Shown here: one piece after another, positions 55,024-64,000 of the stretch
Position numbering within the stretch: the first letter of the stretch is position 1
Layout: every line of letters begins with the position of its first letter
NCBI GenBank assembly: GCA_964036315.1
Contig: OZ038488.1
Coordinates: forward strand, 65,958,642-66,022,641
Direction of reading: 5' to 3'
DNA: 64,000 bases
From: Acanthosepion esculentum
Lineage: Eukaryota > Mollusca > Cephalopoda > Sepiida > Sepiidae
Translations under genes and position numbers: made by a program
The notes under the pieces: model-generated
The model's input: only the letters and a program-made list of their open reading frames with translations
The model's database searches: none
What the model was told of the DNA's origin: nothing

Positions 55024-55093
55024 CGCGCAAGGGCCCCGCGCAAGGGCCCCGCGCAAGGGCCCCGCGCAAGGGCCCCGCGCAAGGGCCCCGCGC
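55024..55093. repeat. 14-bp GC-rich minisatellite
   Basis: Five near-perfect copies of GCGCAAGGGCCCCG in a strongly AT-rich neighbourhood, probably within an intron of the B3GAT-like gene. Confidence 0.95.
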
Positions 55094-55207
55094 AGACTTC
55101 TGGGTTTCAAACGTACTTCAAATTTTCAATTTATTAAAAATAAATAACCAATAAAATGAACACCCGCCACTAAATAAACACAGGCCTCTGGAGCCTACAG
55201 TCAACCA

Positions 55208-55470
55208 GTCAATTATGCCTGATACACACGTTAACGATCATGTATCTTTCGATATATGACTGACGAGGCAGATTTTTTTCCCGCGGTAGGTTGCCATTTC
55301 TTTCTGCGGTAGACCAGTTGCCATCCAAGGCTACAGAACCCGGTCTGTCCTGCTATTTACCCATAGGTTGGTGGAGAAGACGAGGATTCATAGCTTTCCC
55401 AAGGGTATTAGCACGTAAGTGAATGGAATGGATTCGACTGGAATTTGAACTCGGCTCTCCGATTTCTCTA
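55208..55470 (-). mobile_element. SINE family A, antisense copy
   Basis: Same order as the other copies on minus: box-B-like GTTCAAATTCC near 55450, central ACCAGTTGCC reverse complement and end near 55208. Confidence 0.82.
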
Positions 55471-56011
55471 TCTCATGCCTCAACACAAGATCATAAAAAC
55501 CAAACATTCATTCAACTCGGCAGAAAGAGACATGAGTCAACCTCGGCGTCTTGTCTTTCTCACAAAAGCAACAGCGAACTCCCTTTGATCATGTCTCCCA
55601 ACTTCACTTTCTCTCTCTCGCTCAGTCAAAGACTATTCATGTTCATTTCCCTACAGTCAAAGAGAAGAACTAACTTTCATTTCATGATAACTAATTACAG
55701 TTAAAATTTGTGTATGTATCCTATGTTTAAATAAGTATCATGTTTTCTCTTATATTTTTTTATTCAAACGGTGACCCAAGGAATCTTTCCCCAACAAATG
55801 ATGACAATCGGGAAACGACCACTGCATCATTCTGCTCCCAACAATTTGTGAACACCGACGACACGAACACAGCATTTTTCTGATTTTAACAAGAGGTGGC
55901 TAGCCATATTTAAAGACCACGAATTCAACTGACATCGCATAATGGAAGAGACTACGACCACGCAACCCATGGAGACCATGTTAACAGTGACCCTTCCAAC
56001 ATTCAACTCCG
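55471..56011. other. Unassigned
   Basis: Possibly old retrotransposon sequence close to the gypsy relic; no confident call. Confidence 0.35.
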
Positions 56012-56034
56012 CCTAACCCTAACCCTAACCCTAA
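56012..56034. repeat. Interstitial telomere-type repeat
   Basis: CCTAACCCTAACCCTAACCC followed by TAA: about four CCCTAA units, the canonical metazoan TTAGGG type. Confidence 0.9.
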
Positions 56035-56039
56035 ACACT

Positions 56040-58290
56040 TACTTTAAATTATGCTCGAAAGCCGTCCATATGACATTTTACGCCAAGCAATAATTAAACG
56101 GTTGGAAAAATCTAAACAAAGCATGCTACGCGATTTATTTAACAACATAGAACTTGGTGACAGAACACCATCTCAATTACTACGCCACATGAGGTCGCTA
56201 CTTGGAGACAATATCATGGTCGATTCTCTTCTGAAAAGAATGTGGCTAGATAAATTACCTACAACGACCAGGCAAATTTTAACGCCTATATCAAAAGGAA
56301 AACCTTGAGAGATTAGCTGATGTCGCTCACAGAATTCATAACACAAAAAACAACAGCTTACTACAATCGGTCCTAGAAGACAACTCAAGGAAGATGTAAC
56401 AGAATTAACTAAACAAATAGAGATGATGCATCAACATTATAAAAACAGATGCCATTCAATGCAAAGACACAACGCAACCAGACGACATAATAGCAGGCGC
56501 AGGCCTGGTTCAAGCGTTTTTTTTTTTTGGTTTGTTAGGTTTTATGGCATATCAACCTCAATGGGTTATTTAATGCCGACAAAAATGTTATTGTTTGTAA
56601 TATTTTTTTTTAATTCTATTTCTGTTAATATTTTTTCTTCAAAAATCTTTCTGGTAATAATTTTCCTTCAAATACGTATTGCTGGTAATATGTGTGTTTG
56701 ATTTTTGTTTTGTTTTTTCAAAAATGTTTTGCTGGTATTAAAACCCTATTTCACACGTTTTGACCCCTGTTTGGGGAGTTAACTATTTGCCCATAGCTGG
56801 GACCCAGACAGGTGCTACCACGTCGGGTCAGGGTGTACCTGGGAACACCAGCAATTAAGAGGTCCTCAAAACCTCCTGATCAGAGGCCTTGCTGCCGGAT
56901 GTAGTTTATCGTTTTACCCAGGACGATATCGTCCAAGAGGCGTACACTGCTGGTACCATATGAAATTTGGCAGCAACATGCAAAAATGCAGTAAGCCATG
57001 CTAGTTTCAGGAAAACTGTTCATCGAGTCAATAAATGTGACCGCACTGACTAAACAAACAATATTAAAAAAAAAAGTCACCTATTTTACATCAAAAAACA
57101 GTTCCACTAAGATGAACTTCCTGATAGGTACATACCAGCTACACCAACACTTAAACGAACAAACACTACCTCAACGCTAACACTACAAGCCGCAAATGGA
57201 TCTTTTATTTCGACATATGGTGAAAGGACTCTCATGCTAAGGGCTCCGGAGAGAATTTAAATGGGCTTTCATAATAGCTGACGTGAAAACACCCATCATC
57301 GGTGTAGATTTAATATGTCCTGTTATACCTTAATTGACGAGGAAACTAGACTGAAAACACAGGGAAACGCATGTCTCTTTCTATGACCGGTATCAATACA
57401 GCTGTGTTAAATAATGAATTTGCAGTTACCGTTCAGATAATTCTCAGACCCAAAACAACAATTTACACACTCAACTGGTAGCAAACACTCAACAATGCAC
57501 CACATACCGACCACTAGTCAACGTACATACGTCACAGCTCGCATGTTAAGGCCAGACAAGTTAAAATTCGCCAAACGAGAATTTCAGCATTTATTGGAGC
57601 AAGGAATCATTCGACCTTCTAAAAGTTCTTAGACCTCACTTATACACTTGGTCCCTAAGGATGAGTCAACTTGACGGATATGCGGGGATTTTAGTTAAGT
57701 GCAGTGTCTACATCCGACCGTTACCCACTACCCTTCCTGAGTGATTTCACAACATCGTTACACAGTTGCACTATTTTTATCAAACTCGACTTAGTCCGTG
57801 CGTATTACCAAATACCAGTCGCTGATTAGGATTTTCATAAGACTGTGCTAATCACTCCCATTGGACGGTTTGAGTTCACTAAAATGCCGTTTGAGTTACG
57901 CAATGCCACTCAAACATTCCAGAGATTCATAGAGGAAGAGGCCTGCCCTTTCTTTTACCTACGTGTTCGACTTATTAATAGCTAAGACAAAGAAGAACAT
58001 AATCAACATCTACCACAAGTGCTTAGTAGACTTACGCAGTAGGAAGTAAGGATCAACAGTAAACACTCGTAAAGTGCCTCATCGGAGTTAACAAATTTAA
58101 TTTCCACGGACACACAATTTCAAAAGAAGGCGTTACCCATATTAAAGAAAAAATAGATGCCATCACCAACCTATCAACACAAACTTCAGTCAAATAATTA
58201 AGGAGATTTATCGGTCTCATCAGTTTTTGCAGGAACCACATACCTAAATGTTCACATATTCTTGCTCGGCATTGTGTCACCTTGTGGGGT
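56040..58290 (+). pseudogene. Gypsy-type LTR retrotransposon relic
   Basis: Plus-strand order: 56051-56308 encodes a Gag segment (IIKRLEKSKQSMLRDLFN, LGDRTPSQLLRHMRSLLGDN, RMWLDKLPTTTRQIL); a non-gypsy insert of about 450 bp (56515-56960); a protease end near 57240-57310 (REFKWAFIIADVKTPIIGVD); then RT fragments (LRPDKLKFAKREFQHLLEQG near 57545, LVPKDEST, GDFS, and a tail like LRRFIGLISFCRNHIP at 58200-58245). Many stops and frameshifts. It is related to, but distinct from, the relic at 21270 (the same DVKTPI motif). No LTRs identified. Confidence 0.8.
56515..56960 (+). other. Insert within the gypsy relic
   Basis: T-rich start, then a balanced segment GGGACCCAGACAGGTGCTAC that looks like a short retroposon. 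The limits are uncertain; no family recognised. Confidence 0.35.
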
Positions 58291-59300
58291 GGGGGCTAAA
58301 TATTTTATTTGTTCTACTACTGTTCTATTGTTTTATTTTCGTGGTATTTATACTTTTTGAGTAGGTTCCAGAGAGGAGCGGGAAAAATATCGAAAGGAAT
58401 GTTTAAATTATACGATTGGTCAAAAATCAAGCAATCACTGATTTTTTACTAAACCAAGCTTGGCAAAGTCAATGGCAGAAAATTTGGTGTGGCTACTGCG
58501 ATGGATAAATTGTCCTGTAGTAAATAGTACTTATTTTCTAGCCAATAATTATTAAGTATTTTGTGGGCGTGGTATATCGTCACTACAACAGTATTTAAAA
58601 TTATAATTTTAATAAATTTTAGAAATAATTAAAATTAGTGACCGACTGGTTAACTTATGGAATCGAACATACCGTTTTTTTTTTTGTTTTTTTGTTTTTT
58701 ATATATATTTGATGCTCGAATTCCTTGAAAATTACTTTCGTATATCGAATTATTTTTAAGAGTAAAATGTGTATGGTTATTCTTAAAAGTATATCAATTC
58801 AATATACGAAAATAATCTATTAGCATTTTACCAACAAACCAGGTTTTCTTTGAAATGTTAAAGTTTTCGTAATTTGAAGATTATTATAGCTAATAATTAA
58901 AAAAAGCTGTATTTTATCAGGATACATTATTTGTTGCTGAACAAAATTTGGAAAAACTGTAGTACATGAATGTACCTTTTGAATTTACTATTTCTTTCAT
59001 TCGTTGTGGTAACGAACCGATTAACCTGTAATAGTACTGATAAAAAATAAAATATAAAAATCTCTTTCTTTCTCTCTCAACCTCTTATTTACGTCTCTCA
59101 ACCTACAAGAAGGCAACACTCAAATAAAATAAAAAAAGAAGAAAAAACTGAACCCGGCCAAAAACACCGGAAGTCTATTTATTTGTAACTGAAAAATACT
59201 TAAACTCGGGGAGGCTTCACGCATAACTGCCGTTATAAAAAATGAAAAAGAAAGGAACGCCGAAAAATAAATTAATTTGACCAATCAGATAAATTAACAC
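58291..59300. other. Unassigned, AT-rich
   Basis: No recognised feature. Confidence 0.45.
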
Positions 59301-59570
59301 AAGCCTACAACATTCATTCCGTGTCACTGATGCTCACATTTCAATAATAGTTCGCTTTAATTCTTCAAGATTTCATTGATGGTATTTTCTTAATCTCCTC
59401 TTGATGATTCCCCATAAATTTTCTGTTGGATTTGCATCTGGGCTATATGCAGGCCAATCAAAACCAGTTATCTTCGACCTAAAAAGATTCTTTTATATTT
59501 TCATTGCGTGGGATACAGCAAGTTCATACTGGAAGATAAATTTTTTGTCCGCAAATTTGTTCTCAATGTA
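59300..59570 (-). pseudogene. Tc1-like transposase C-terminal relic
   Basis: Minus-strand translation: YIENKFADKKFIFQYELAVS, then WPAYSPDANPTENLWGIIKR and NLEELKRTI. SPDxNPxENLWG is the third catalytic motif of Tc1 elements. The usual QQDNA motif is altered (QYELAVSHA) and there are stops. No ends identified. Confidence 0.75.
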
Positions 59571-59689
59571 TGAACTTTTTTTTTAAATGAACAATTTTTT
59601 TTTCTTTTGAATATCATTGATTTTTTTAAAAATAATATTTGTTTTAAATTACTTAACGGAACGCCCAATAAATTTTAACGATCATACCG

Positions 59690-60045
59690 ACGAAAAAATG
59701 TATTTGAAAAGGATGTTTTCTGGTGACACCGCTATTAATGCGTATACTACTACCTCGACAACGTTTACAAGATTAGTATGTTAACTAAGTCCAATGCGAT
59801 ATTTATTATTTACCATTGTATAAAGATTTATTATTTATCATTTTATAAAGAAATAAATTTTAAAAGAAAGCTGTTTTAAGTTTTTATTCAAAAGTTTTAA
59901 AAAAACTTATAAACTTATTAAAATAGGTGAAACAACTGCAATGTAATATTTATTATTTATCATTTTATAAATAAATAACTAACCAAACAAGTTTTCTTAT
60001 TCATAATTTTATAAAAACATCTATGAACTATAGAGCCAGAAAATT
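59690..60045. mobile_element. Long-TIR MITE, partial copy
   Basis: TGGTGACACCGCTATTAATG, ACTACCTCGACAACGTTTA and the AT-rich TTATCATTTTATAAA interior match the MITE copies at 49797 and 60180. Only one end is clear. Confidence 0.6.
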
Positions 60046-60179
60046 TAAATAAATGATTTTCCCTAACATTATATATTTTCTTCTAAATTTTTTTTTTATC
60101 CCAGATTACTCCTTGTTTGAATTATAATTTATTTATTTTTTTATAATCGTTATTTAGCATCAGAATTAATAATCGATTC

Positions 60180-61266
60180 GGAGTGTCAAAAGGACGGTTT
60201 TTCCCCTGACACTGCTTTTACGGCGGAGTAATGGATAGCGGCTCGGAACCGAGTTCGAATTCCAGTCGAATCCATTGCATTCATTTACGTGTTAATACCT
60301 GGGAAAGGTATGAATCCTCTTCTTCTCCCTCCAGCTATGGGTTAATAACAGGACAGATTGGGTTCTATAGCCTTGGATGGCAACTGGTCTACCGCAGAAA
60401 GAAATGGCAACCTACTGCGGGAAAAATCTGCCTTGTCAGTCATGTATCGAGAGATACATGATTGCCTAAGCATTTATCATGCATGGCACATAACTGACTG
60501 AACTTTACTCAATTCAGCAATGCTTATTGTTTGTAAAAGCGATTATTAAAATTGTAATAAAAGTTAAAACTTAAACATGAAAGTGAATTATAGTTTCTTT
60601 GTTTTTGAGAATTGACAACAAAAATAATAAACGCTATTTATTTATTTATTAGAGTGTTTATTGGGTTTGATTGGCAGAACATCGGCTAATTGACAATCGA
60701 TTCGAAATTTATAAAATGGTAAATAATAAGGATTCCCTTATAGTTAGTTCATATATTTTCGTAATTTAGTAACTTTTCATAAATTTATGAATAAAACAAT
60801 TGTTTCATACGTATTTCTTTTATAGATTAATAAATGATAAACATTGCATTGTATGCGAACCAAGTATTTTTCTAATGTAAATATGAAATTATTCTTTTAA
60901 ATAAAACAATCTAATAAATGAATAGTGTTTATTTATTTTTCATTTATTTTGCAAATTCTTAAGAACAAAAAATGTATAAATTGACTTTCATATACTTTTG
61001 GGTGTAGTATTGTATGCAAATTAGATAAACGAGTATAAATAGAGAACAACTGACGAACATAAGAGGGAAGGGGGCTATGCTTAGCAAACCGGGTTGATAT
61101 TCAGGACACGGAGAATTGCACTATGACTGCTACTACACAGAGAGATATGCAAAACATAACACTGGGCTTCATTAAAATTCTAATCGTCGCTTTTTAAAAC
61201 AATAAACATTGCCGAGGTAGTAAAGTAATAGCGGTATCAAGGTAAAAACCGTCCTTTTGACATACC
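60180..61266. mobile_element. Long-TIR MITE, copy 2, with nested insertions
   Basis: Ends GGAGTGTCAAAAGGACGGTT and the reverse complement of the right end (GGTATGTCAAAAGGACGGTT) are inverted. The interior matches 49797-50473. The left arm is split by a SINE (60221-60500), and the right arm carries about 160 bp of extra sequence (61000-61165). Confidence 0.85.
60221..60500 (+). mobile_element. SINE family A, sense copy
   Basis: CGGCGGAGTAATGGATAGCGG head, box B GAGTTCGAATTCC, then TGAATCCTCTTCTTCTCCCT, GGCAACTGGTCTACCGCAGA, and the end GCATGGCACATAACTGA. TTTTA / CTTTA flanks hint at a target duplication. It lies inside the MITE arm. Confidence 0.85.
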
Positions 61267-61296
61267 ATTTTTTGGGCGGGTCCTAAGGTTAAACTT

Positions 61297-61403
<107 letters not shown>

Positions 61404-61814
61404 GTAGGAAATTGGAGATACTTAAAACATCGGTCGAAGGAGCCAAAGGCACCCAAGAATTTTATGGGATTTCAGAAATGTTAAATTTATATGGAAGACG
61501 CATTCAAATTTGGGGTGAAACTCACATATTACGGTATAAAAACAGCAGAGAATGAAAACTGGATGACTTAATAAGTTAATAGGGAAGGAAAGGGGATTCG
61601 AAATAAACGCTATAGTGCCCCCCACTTCCTCACCAACACACATACATAGACACACACCATTAAAAATAACTCCTGATAGTAATAAGGTTTATGTTCCTGT
61701 CAAATGAAACATTTATTACATTCGAAGGATTATGTGACCTTATCTAAAATTATCATTCGCATGGTTGCTTATCCGAACGCTTACTTTGGAACAAAAACCC
61801 AGAATTACATGCTA

Positions 61815-61981
61815 CAGTGTAACCCGGATATAAGATAAACCCGGATATAAGAGAGATTTTCTCTGGTCCCAAATTAGAGCCTGCGTCAATGTATATATAA
61901 TAGACCAAACCCGGATATAAGAGACCCGGATATAAGAGACTTCTCCGCTCCCGACAACTCTCTTATATCCGGGTTACACTG
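61815..61981. mobile_element. Pogo/Tigger-type MITE (167 bp)
   Basis: CAGTGTAACCCGGATATAAG at the left and CTTATATCCGGGTTACACTG at the right are perfect inverted ends flanked by TA. The motif AACCCGGATATAAGA occurs several further times in the interior in the same orientation. TIRs of this form belong to pogo/Tigger elements. Confidence 0.88.
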
Positions 61982-61983
61982 TA

Positions 61984-62744
61984 TAAATAAAATTAATAAA
62001 ATAAATTAGAATTGGGATAACTTTCCAATTCAAACAATGTTATGAATCGTTGGCTCGATCATGTCCAGAACAGTGAGCCAGTTAGTGAAAAAAATCAAAT
62101 ATAATTTTCAATGGAATTCTAAATTCGTAACGTGAAACTAAGTGAATCCACGCATATGTCTGACCTTACGGTTGTATTGGCCACTCCTACTTTTAGAAAA
62201 ACGAAGGAAGAAAGGTAACACGTTGAAAAAGAATTTTAAGTGCTTATTTGTATCTCTTGACTTGTAAGTGACCCAGCACAAATCTTGACTTTAAATTAGA
62301 CACTTGCTCGATCTGAAAAGTTTTCACGTTTAAACTTTATCTACGAAGGTGTGGTGAAAAGTTATCGGCCCGACCCAATTCCAAAAGTCAGTATTTAATT
62401 AAGATCGAATTTCATACCCCATATGTAAACTATATATCCTCTATTGAACGACGCACAATCTGTTTATTTGCAATGCAATCCAAACCTTGTCTCGGGGGTA
62501 ACCTTACTATTTGTCAGATTCTTACTCACCGGTGAATTAAAAAATTATAGTGTTGGCATTTTCTAGGCATACCCATTTGCCAAAATAGTATATCTATGTG
62601 TTGTTGAATTTTTACTTTACGTTATTGCCAATGTAAGGACCAAGAACCATTCAAAATAGAAGTTTACATCATGGGGTTGGTTTAAATAGTGTACATATAT
62701 TTATTGACACATGTTTCATTGAAACAAGTTTTGTCTAGTTATTT
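61984..62744. other. Unassigned
   Basis: Mostly no feature. The minus strand near 62330-62744 may hold degraded sequence of the adjacent Penelope-like element. Confidence 0.4.
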
Positions 62745-63248
62745 TCAACATTATTATTTGTCCATCAACACTATAATTACGGGTGTTATTATTAATGAAA
62801 GGTTGTTTTATGTATTTAGTTCAATGTAGAATCTCTTTTGTGGATGAATTAATTTTTGCATGGTTTATTAAGGTTTTTATGATGGCTATTTTATAGTAAT
62901 TTGGACATTAACTATTATTAACTATTAAACGTGCACAAATTTATGCTAGTAGGTTTTTTATATGAGGGGATAGTGAATTTATTGTTATTAGTGCTTATCA
63001 ATATATCTAGAAAAGGAATTTTATTGCTATTATTAAGTTCGTCCATAAATTTAAGGACAGAATTATCGTGGAATTGTTTTTGGAGTTGATATATTTTTTT
63101 TCATATTCTTGACTAATATAAGGATATCATCGACATATCTTACACAAATGGATTTTTTAAATTGTTAAATATATTATTTTCAAGATTAGACATATAGAAA
63201 TTGCTAAAAGTCGGACCCAGAACTGAACCCATGGAGACGCCACCCCGT

Positions 63249-63250
<2 letters not shown>
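62745..63250 (-). pseudogene. Penelope-like reverse transcriptase relic
   Basis: Minus-strand frames: GGVSMGSVLGPTFSNFYMSN, then CVRYVDDILILV (the catalytic YVDDI at 63137-63123), QKQFHDNSVLKFMDELNNSN, IPFLDILISTNNNKFTI and YKKPTS. This order, especially GVxMGSxLGPxxANxYM, YVDD and the LPFLD(I/V)L motif, is diagnostic for Penelope-like RTs. Several stops and frame changes. The RT start is cut by the (AT)n at 63255, and the GIY-YIG end is not found to the left. Confidence 0.82.

Positions 63251-63254
<4 letters not shown>

Positions 63255-63288
<34 letters not shown>
63255..63288. repeat. (AT)n microsatellite
   Basis: About 17 units, right next to the truncated Penelope-like RT. Confidence 0.95.
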
Positions 63289-63291
<3 letters not shown>

Positions 63292-63366
63292 AAATATAGT
63301 CTTAAGGTGTGCTATATTTATGGGATAAAGTTCTCAATATCAGAGATAGAGCGTGTGTAAATATAA

Positions 63367-63423
63367 AAGTGAACATTGAAGTCAACACCCAGAGCCTCTG
63401 GGTGTTGACTTCAATGTTCACTT
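63367..63423. repeat. Perfect 57-bp palindrome
   Basis: 28-base arms with no mismatch around a single C. Left arm starts AAGTGAACATTGAAGTCAAC and ends ACCCAGAG; the right arm is its exact complement. Confidence 0.95.
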
Positions 63424-63489
63424 AGAATGGGACTTCGGTAGTGCAAATTAGTAGTTGTTTAATAATATACTAGGTCTAATTTTAAGTGG

Positions 63490-63720
63490 AGGCTGAGTTT
63501 TCATTTGAATGATATGTCCAATATTTCTAAACATTTACAACAGCATATCTGTTTGCATTCAGAAAAAATTCTTGTTGAAAATACATCTATACTTTTTCAA
63601 AGAAATTATCAACATAAACTAAAAATTCTCGAAGCTATCTATATAAAAAAAAAACTGAAATCGAACTTTAAGAAAATTAATTATGAATACTGCACAAATG
63701 TTTTAAAATGTGTACAATAG
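63490..63720 (+). pseudogene. Penelope-like C-terminal (GIY-YIG region) fragment
   Basis: MSNISKHLQQHICLHSEKIL, VENTSILFQRNYQHKLKILE and AIYIKKKLKSNFKKINYEYC resemble the end of the GIY-YIG domain of Penelope-like proteins (HLxxH, then xxKLKxLEAIxIKxxxPxIN). It is in the orientation opposite to the RT relic at 62745-63250 and ends with a stop at 63720. Confidence 0.6.
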
Positions 63721-63930
63721 ATAGTTTAACATATCAAGGTTTGCACTAATAGTTTTGATACTTATTTCTTAAAAAATCTCGCCACGCCATACTTAGTTAC
63801 CCTTCCTGAAGCGGTGTCACGCGATCACGTCCTCACTCGGCGTTCTTCACTTCACAAGTAAAAAATTAACACAGCAATTTTGTCTTTAAAAATGATGAAC
63901 ATTACAATATTTGTCTTAAAATAAACAACA

Positions 63931-63970
63931 CCCTGATGATGACATTTTGCTATGTCAAAAGTACTCGGAA
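63931..63970 (+). ncRNA. Hammerhead-ribozyme-like core
   Basis: CTGATGA (63933-63939), GACAT (63941-63945), TTTGCT and ATGTC form stem II, followed by AAAAGTACTCGG where a hammerhead has GAAA. If the first A is a mutated G, AGTACT can be a minimal stem III and CTC the cleavage site, with CC / GG as start of stem I. It lies 210 bases after the Penelope-like C-terminus, in the same orientation. One key base (G12) is not consensus. Confidence 0.45.
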
Positions 63971-64000
63971 TAAAATAATATGTATCAGCACGGCGATTTT

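Overview
The window looks like AT-rich, intron-dominated DNA from a mollusc, most likely a cephalopod. The reasons are very long introns, abundant (AT)n, (CA)n and (TAA)n microsatellites, and a mix of tRNA-headed SINEs, several LINE classes, Penelope-like elements, Helitrons, mariner/pogo transposons and degraded gypsy elements. This is a judgement from content; no species-specific marker was identified. Two host genes are supported, both on the minus strand. All other coding-like sequence I could recognise belongs to mobile elements, mostly decayed.

Gene 1 is a mitochondrial carrier of the UCP4 (SLC25A27) type. Four coding exons are visible: 18713-18623 (start codon), 5916-5797, 1261-1199 and 552-468. 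All reading phases join correctly. A possible 5'UTR exon lies at about 20280-20071, and the 3' part of the gene is beyond the left edge. Intron 1 is 12.7 kb and packed with transposons. Intron 2 appears to use a GC-AG splice pair. Gene 2 is a B3GAT-type glucuronosyltransferase. Its last three coding exons are at 54901-54818, 50985-50782 and 46383-46297 (stop), and the upstream exons lie to the right of the window. Its C-terminus has unusual substitutions at normally conserved positions.

Layout: 1-20.3 kb is UCP4, with introns holding a Helitron helicase relic, three Tc1/mariner-type relics, LINE copies of a restriction-like-endonuclease type, an interrupted (TAA)n array, a tRNA-headed SINE, a 5S-rRNA-like fragment, a Jockey/CR1-like LINE piece and a long Tx1-like LINE relic. 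20.3-46.2 kb is intergenic. It has a gypsy relic with a nested insert, a complete 552-bp non-autonomous Helitron, a tandem dimer of 241-bp units with hammerhead-like cores, two head-to-tail LINE copies, a 3.0-kb pogo/Tigger-like transposon with matched ends, a solo LTR, 5S/tRNA composite SINEs, AT microsatellites with adjacent palindromes, and a nearly intact mariner inside an AT microsatellite. 46.3-54.9 kb is the B3GAT gene, whose introns hold a LINE relic, a fold-back element, a long-TIR MITE and duplicated segments. 54.9-64 kb has a GC-rich minisatellite, a short telomere-type repeat beside a gypsy relic, a nested MITE/SINE, a pogo-type MITE, and two Penelope-like fragments in opposite orientation around a perfect 57-bp palindrome, with a hammerhead-like core at the right edge.

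No rRNA operon, functional tRNA, CRISPR array or bacterial-type operon is present. The most unusual items are the Penelope/hammerhead-like structures, the 5S-tRNA composite SINE, the array of small hairpins at 46.67-46.88 kb, the 52.4-53.1 kb fold-back element, the putative GC-AG intron and the altered B3GAT C-terminus.
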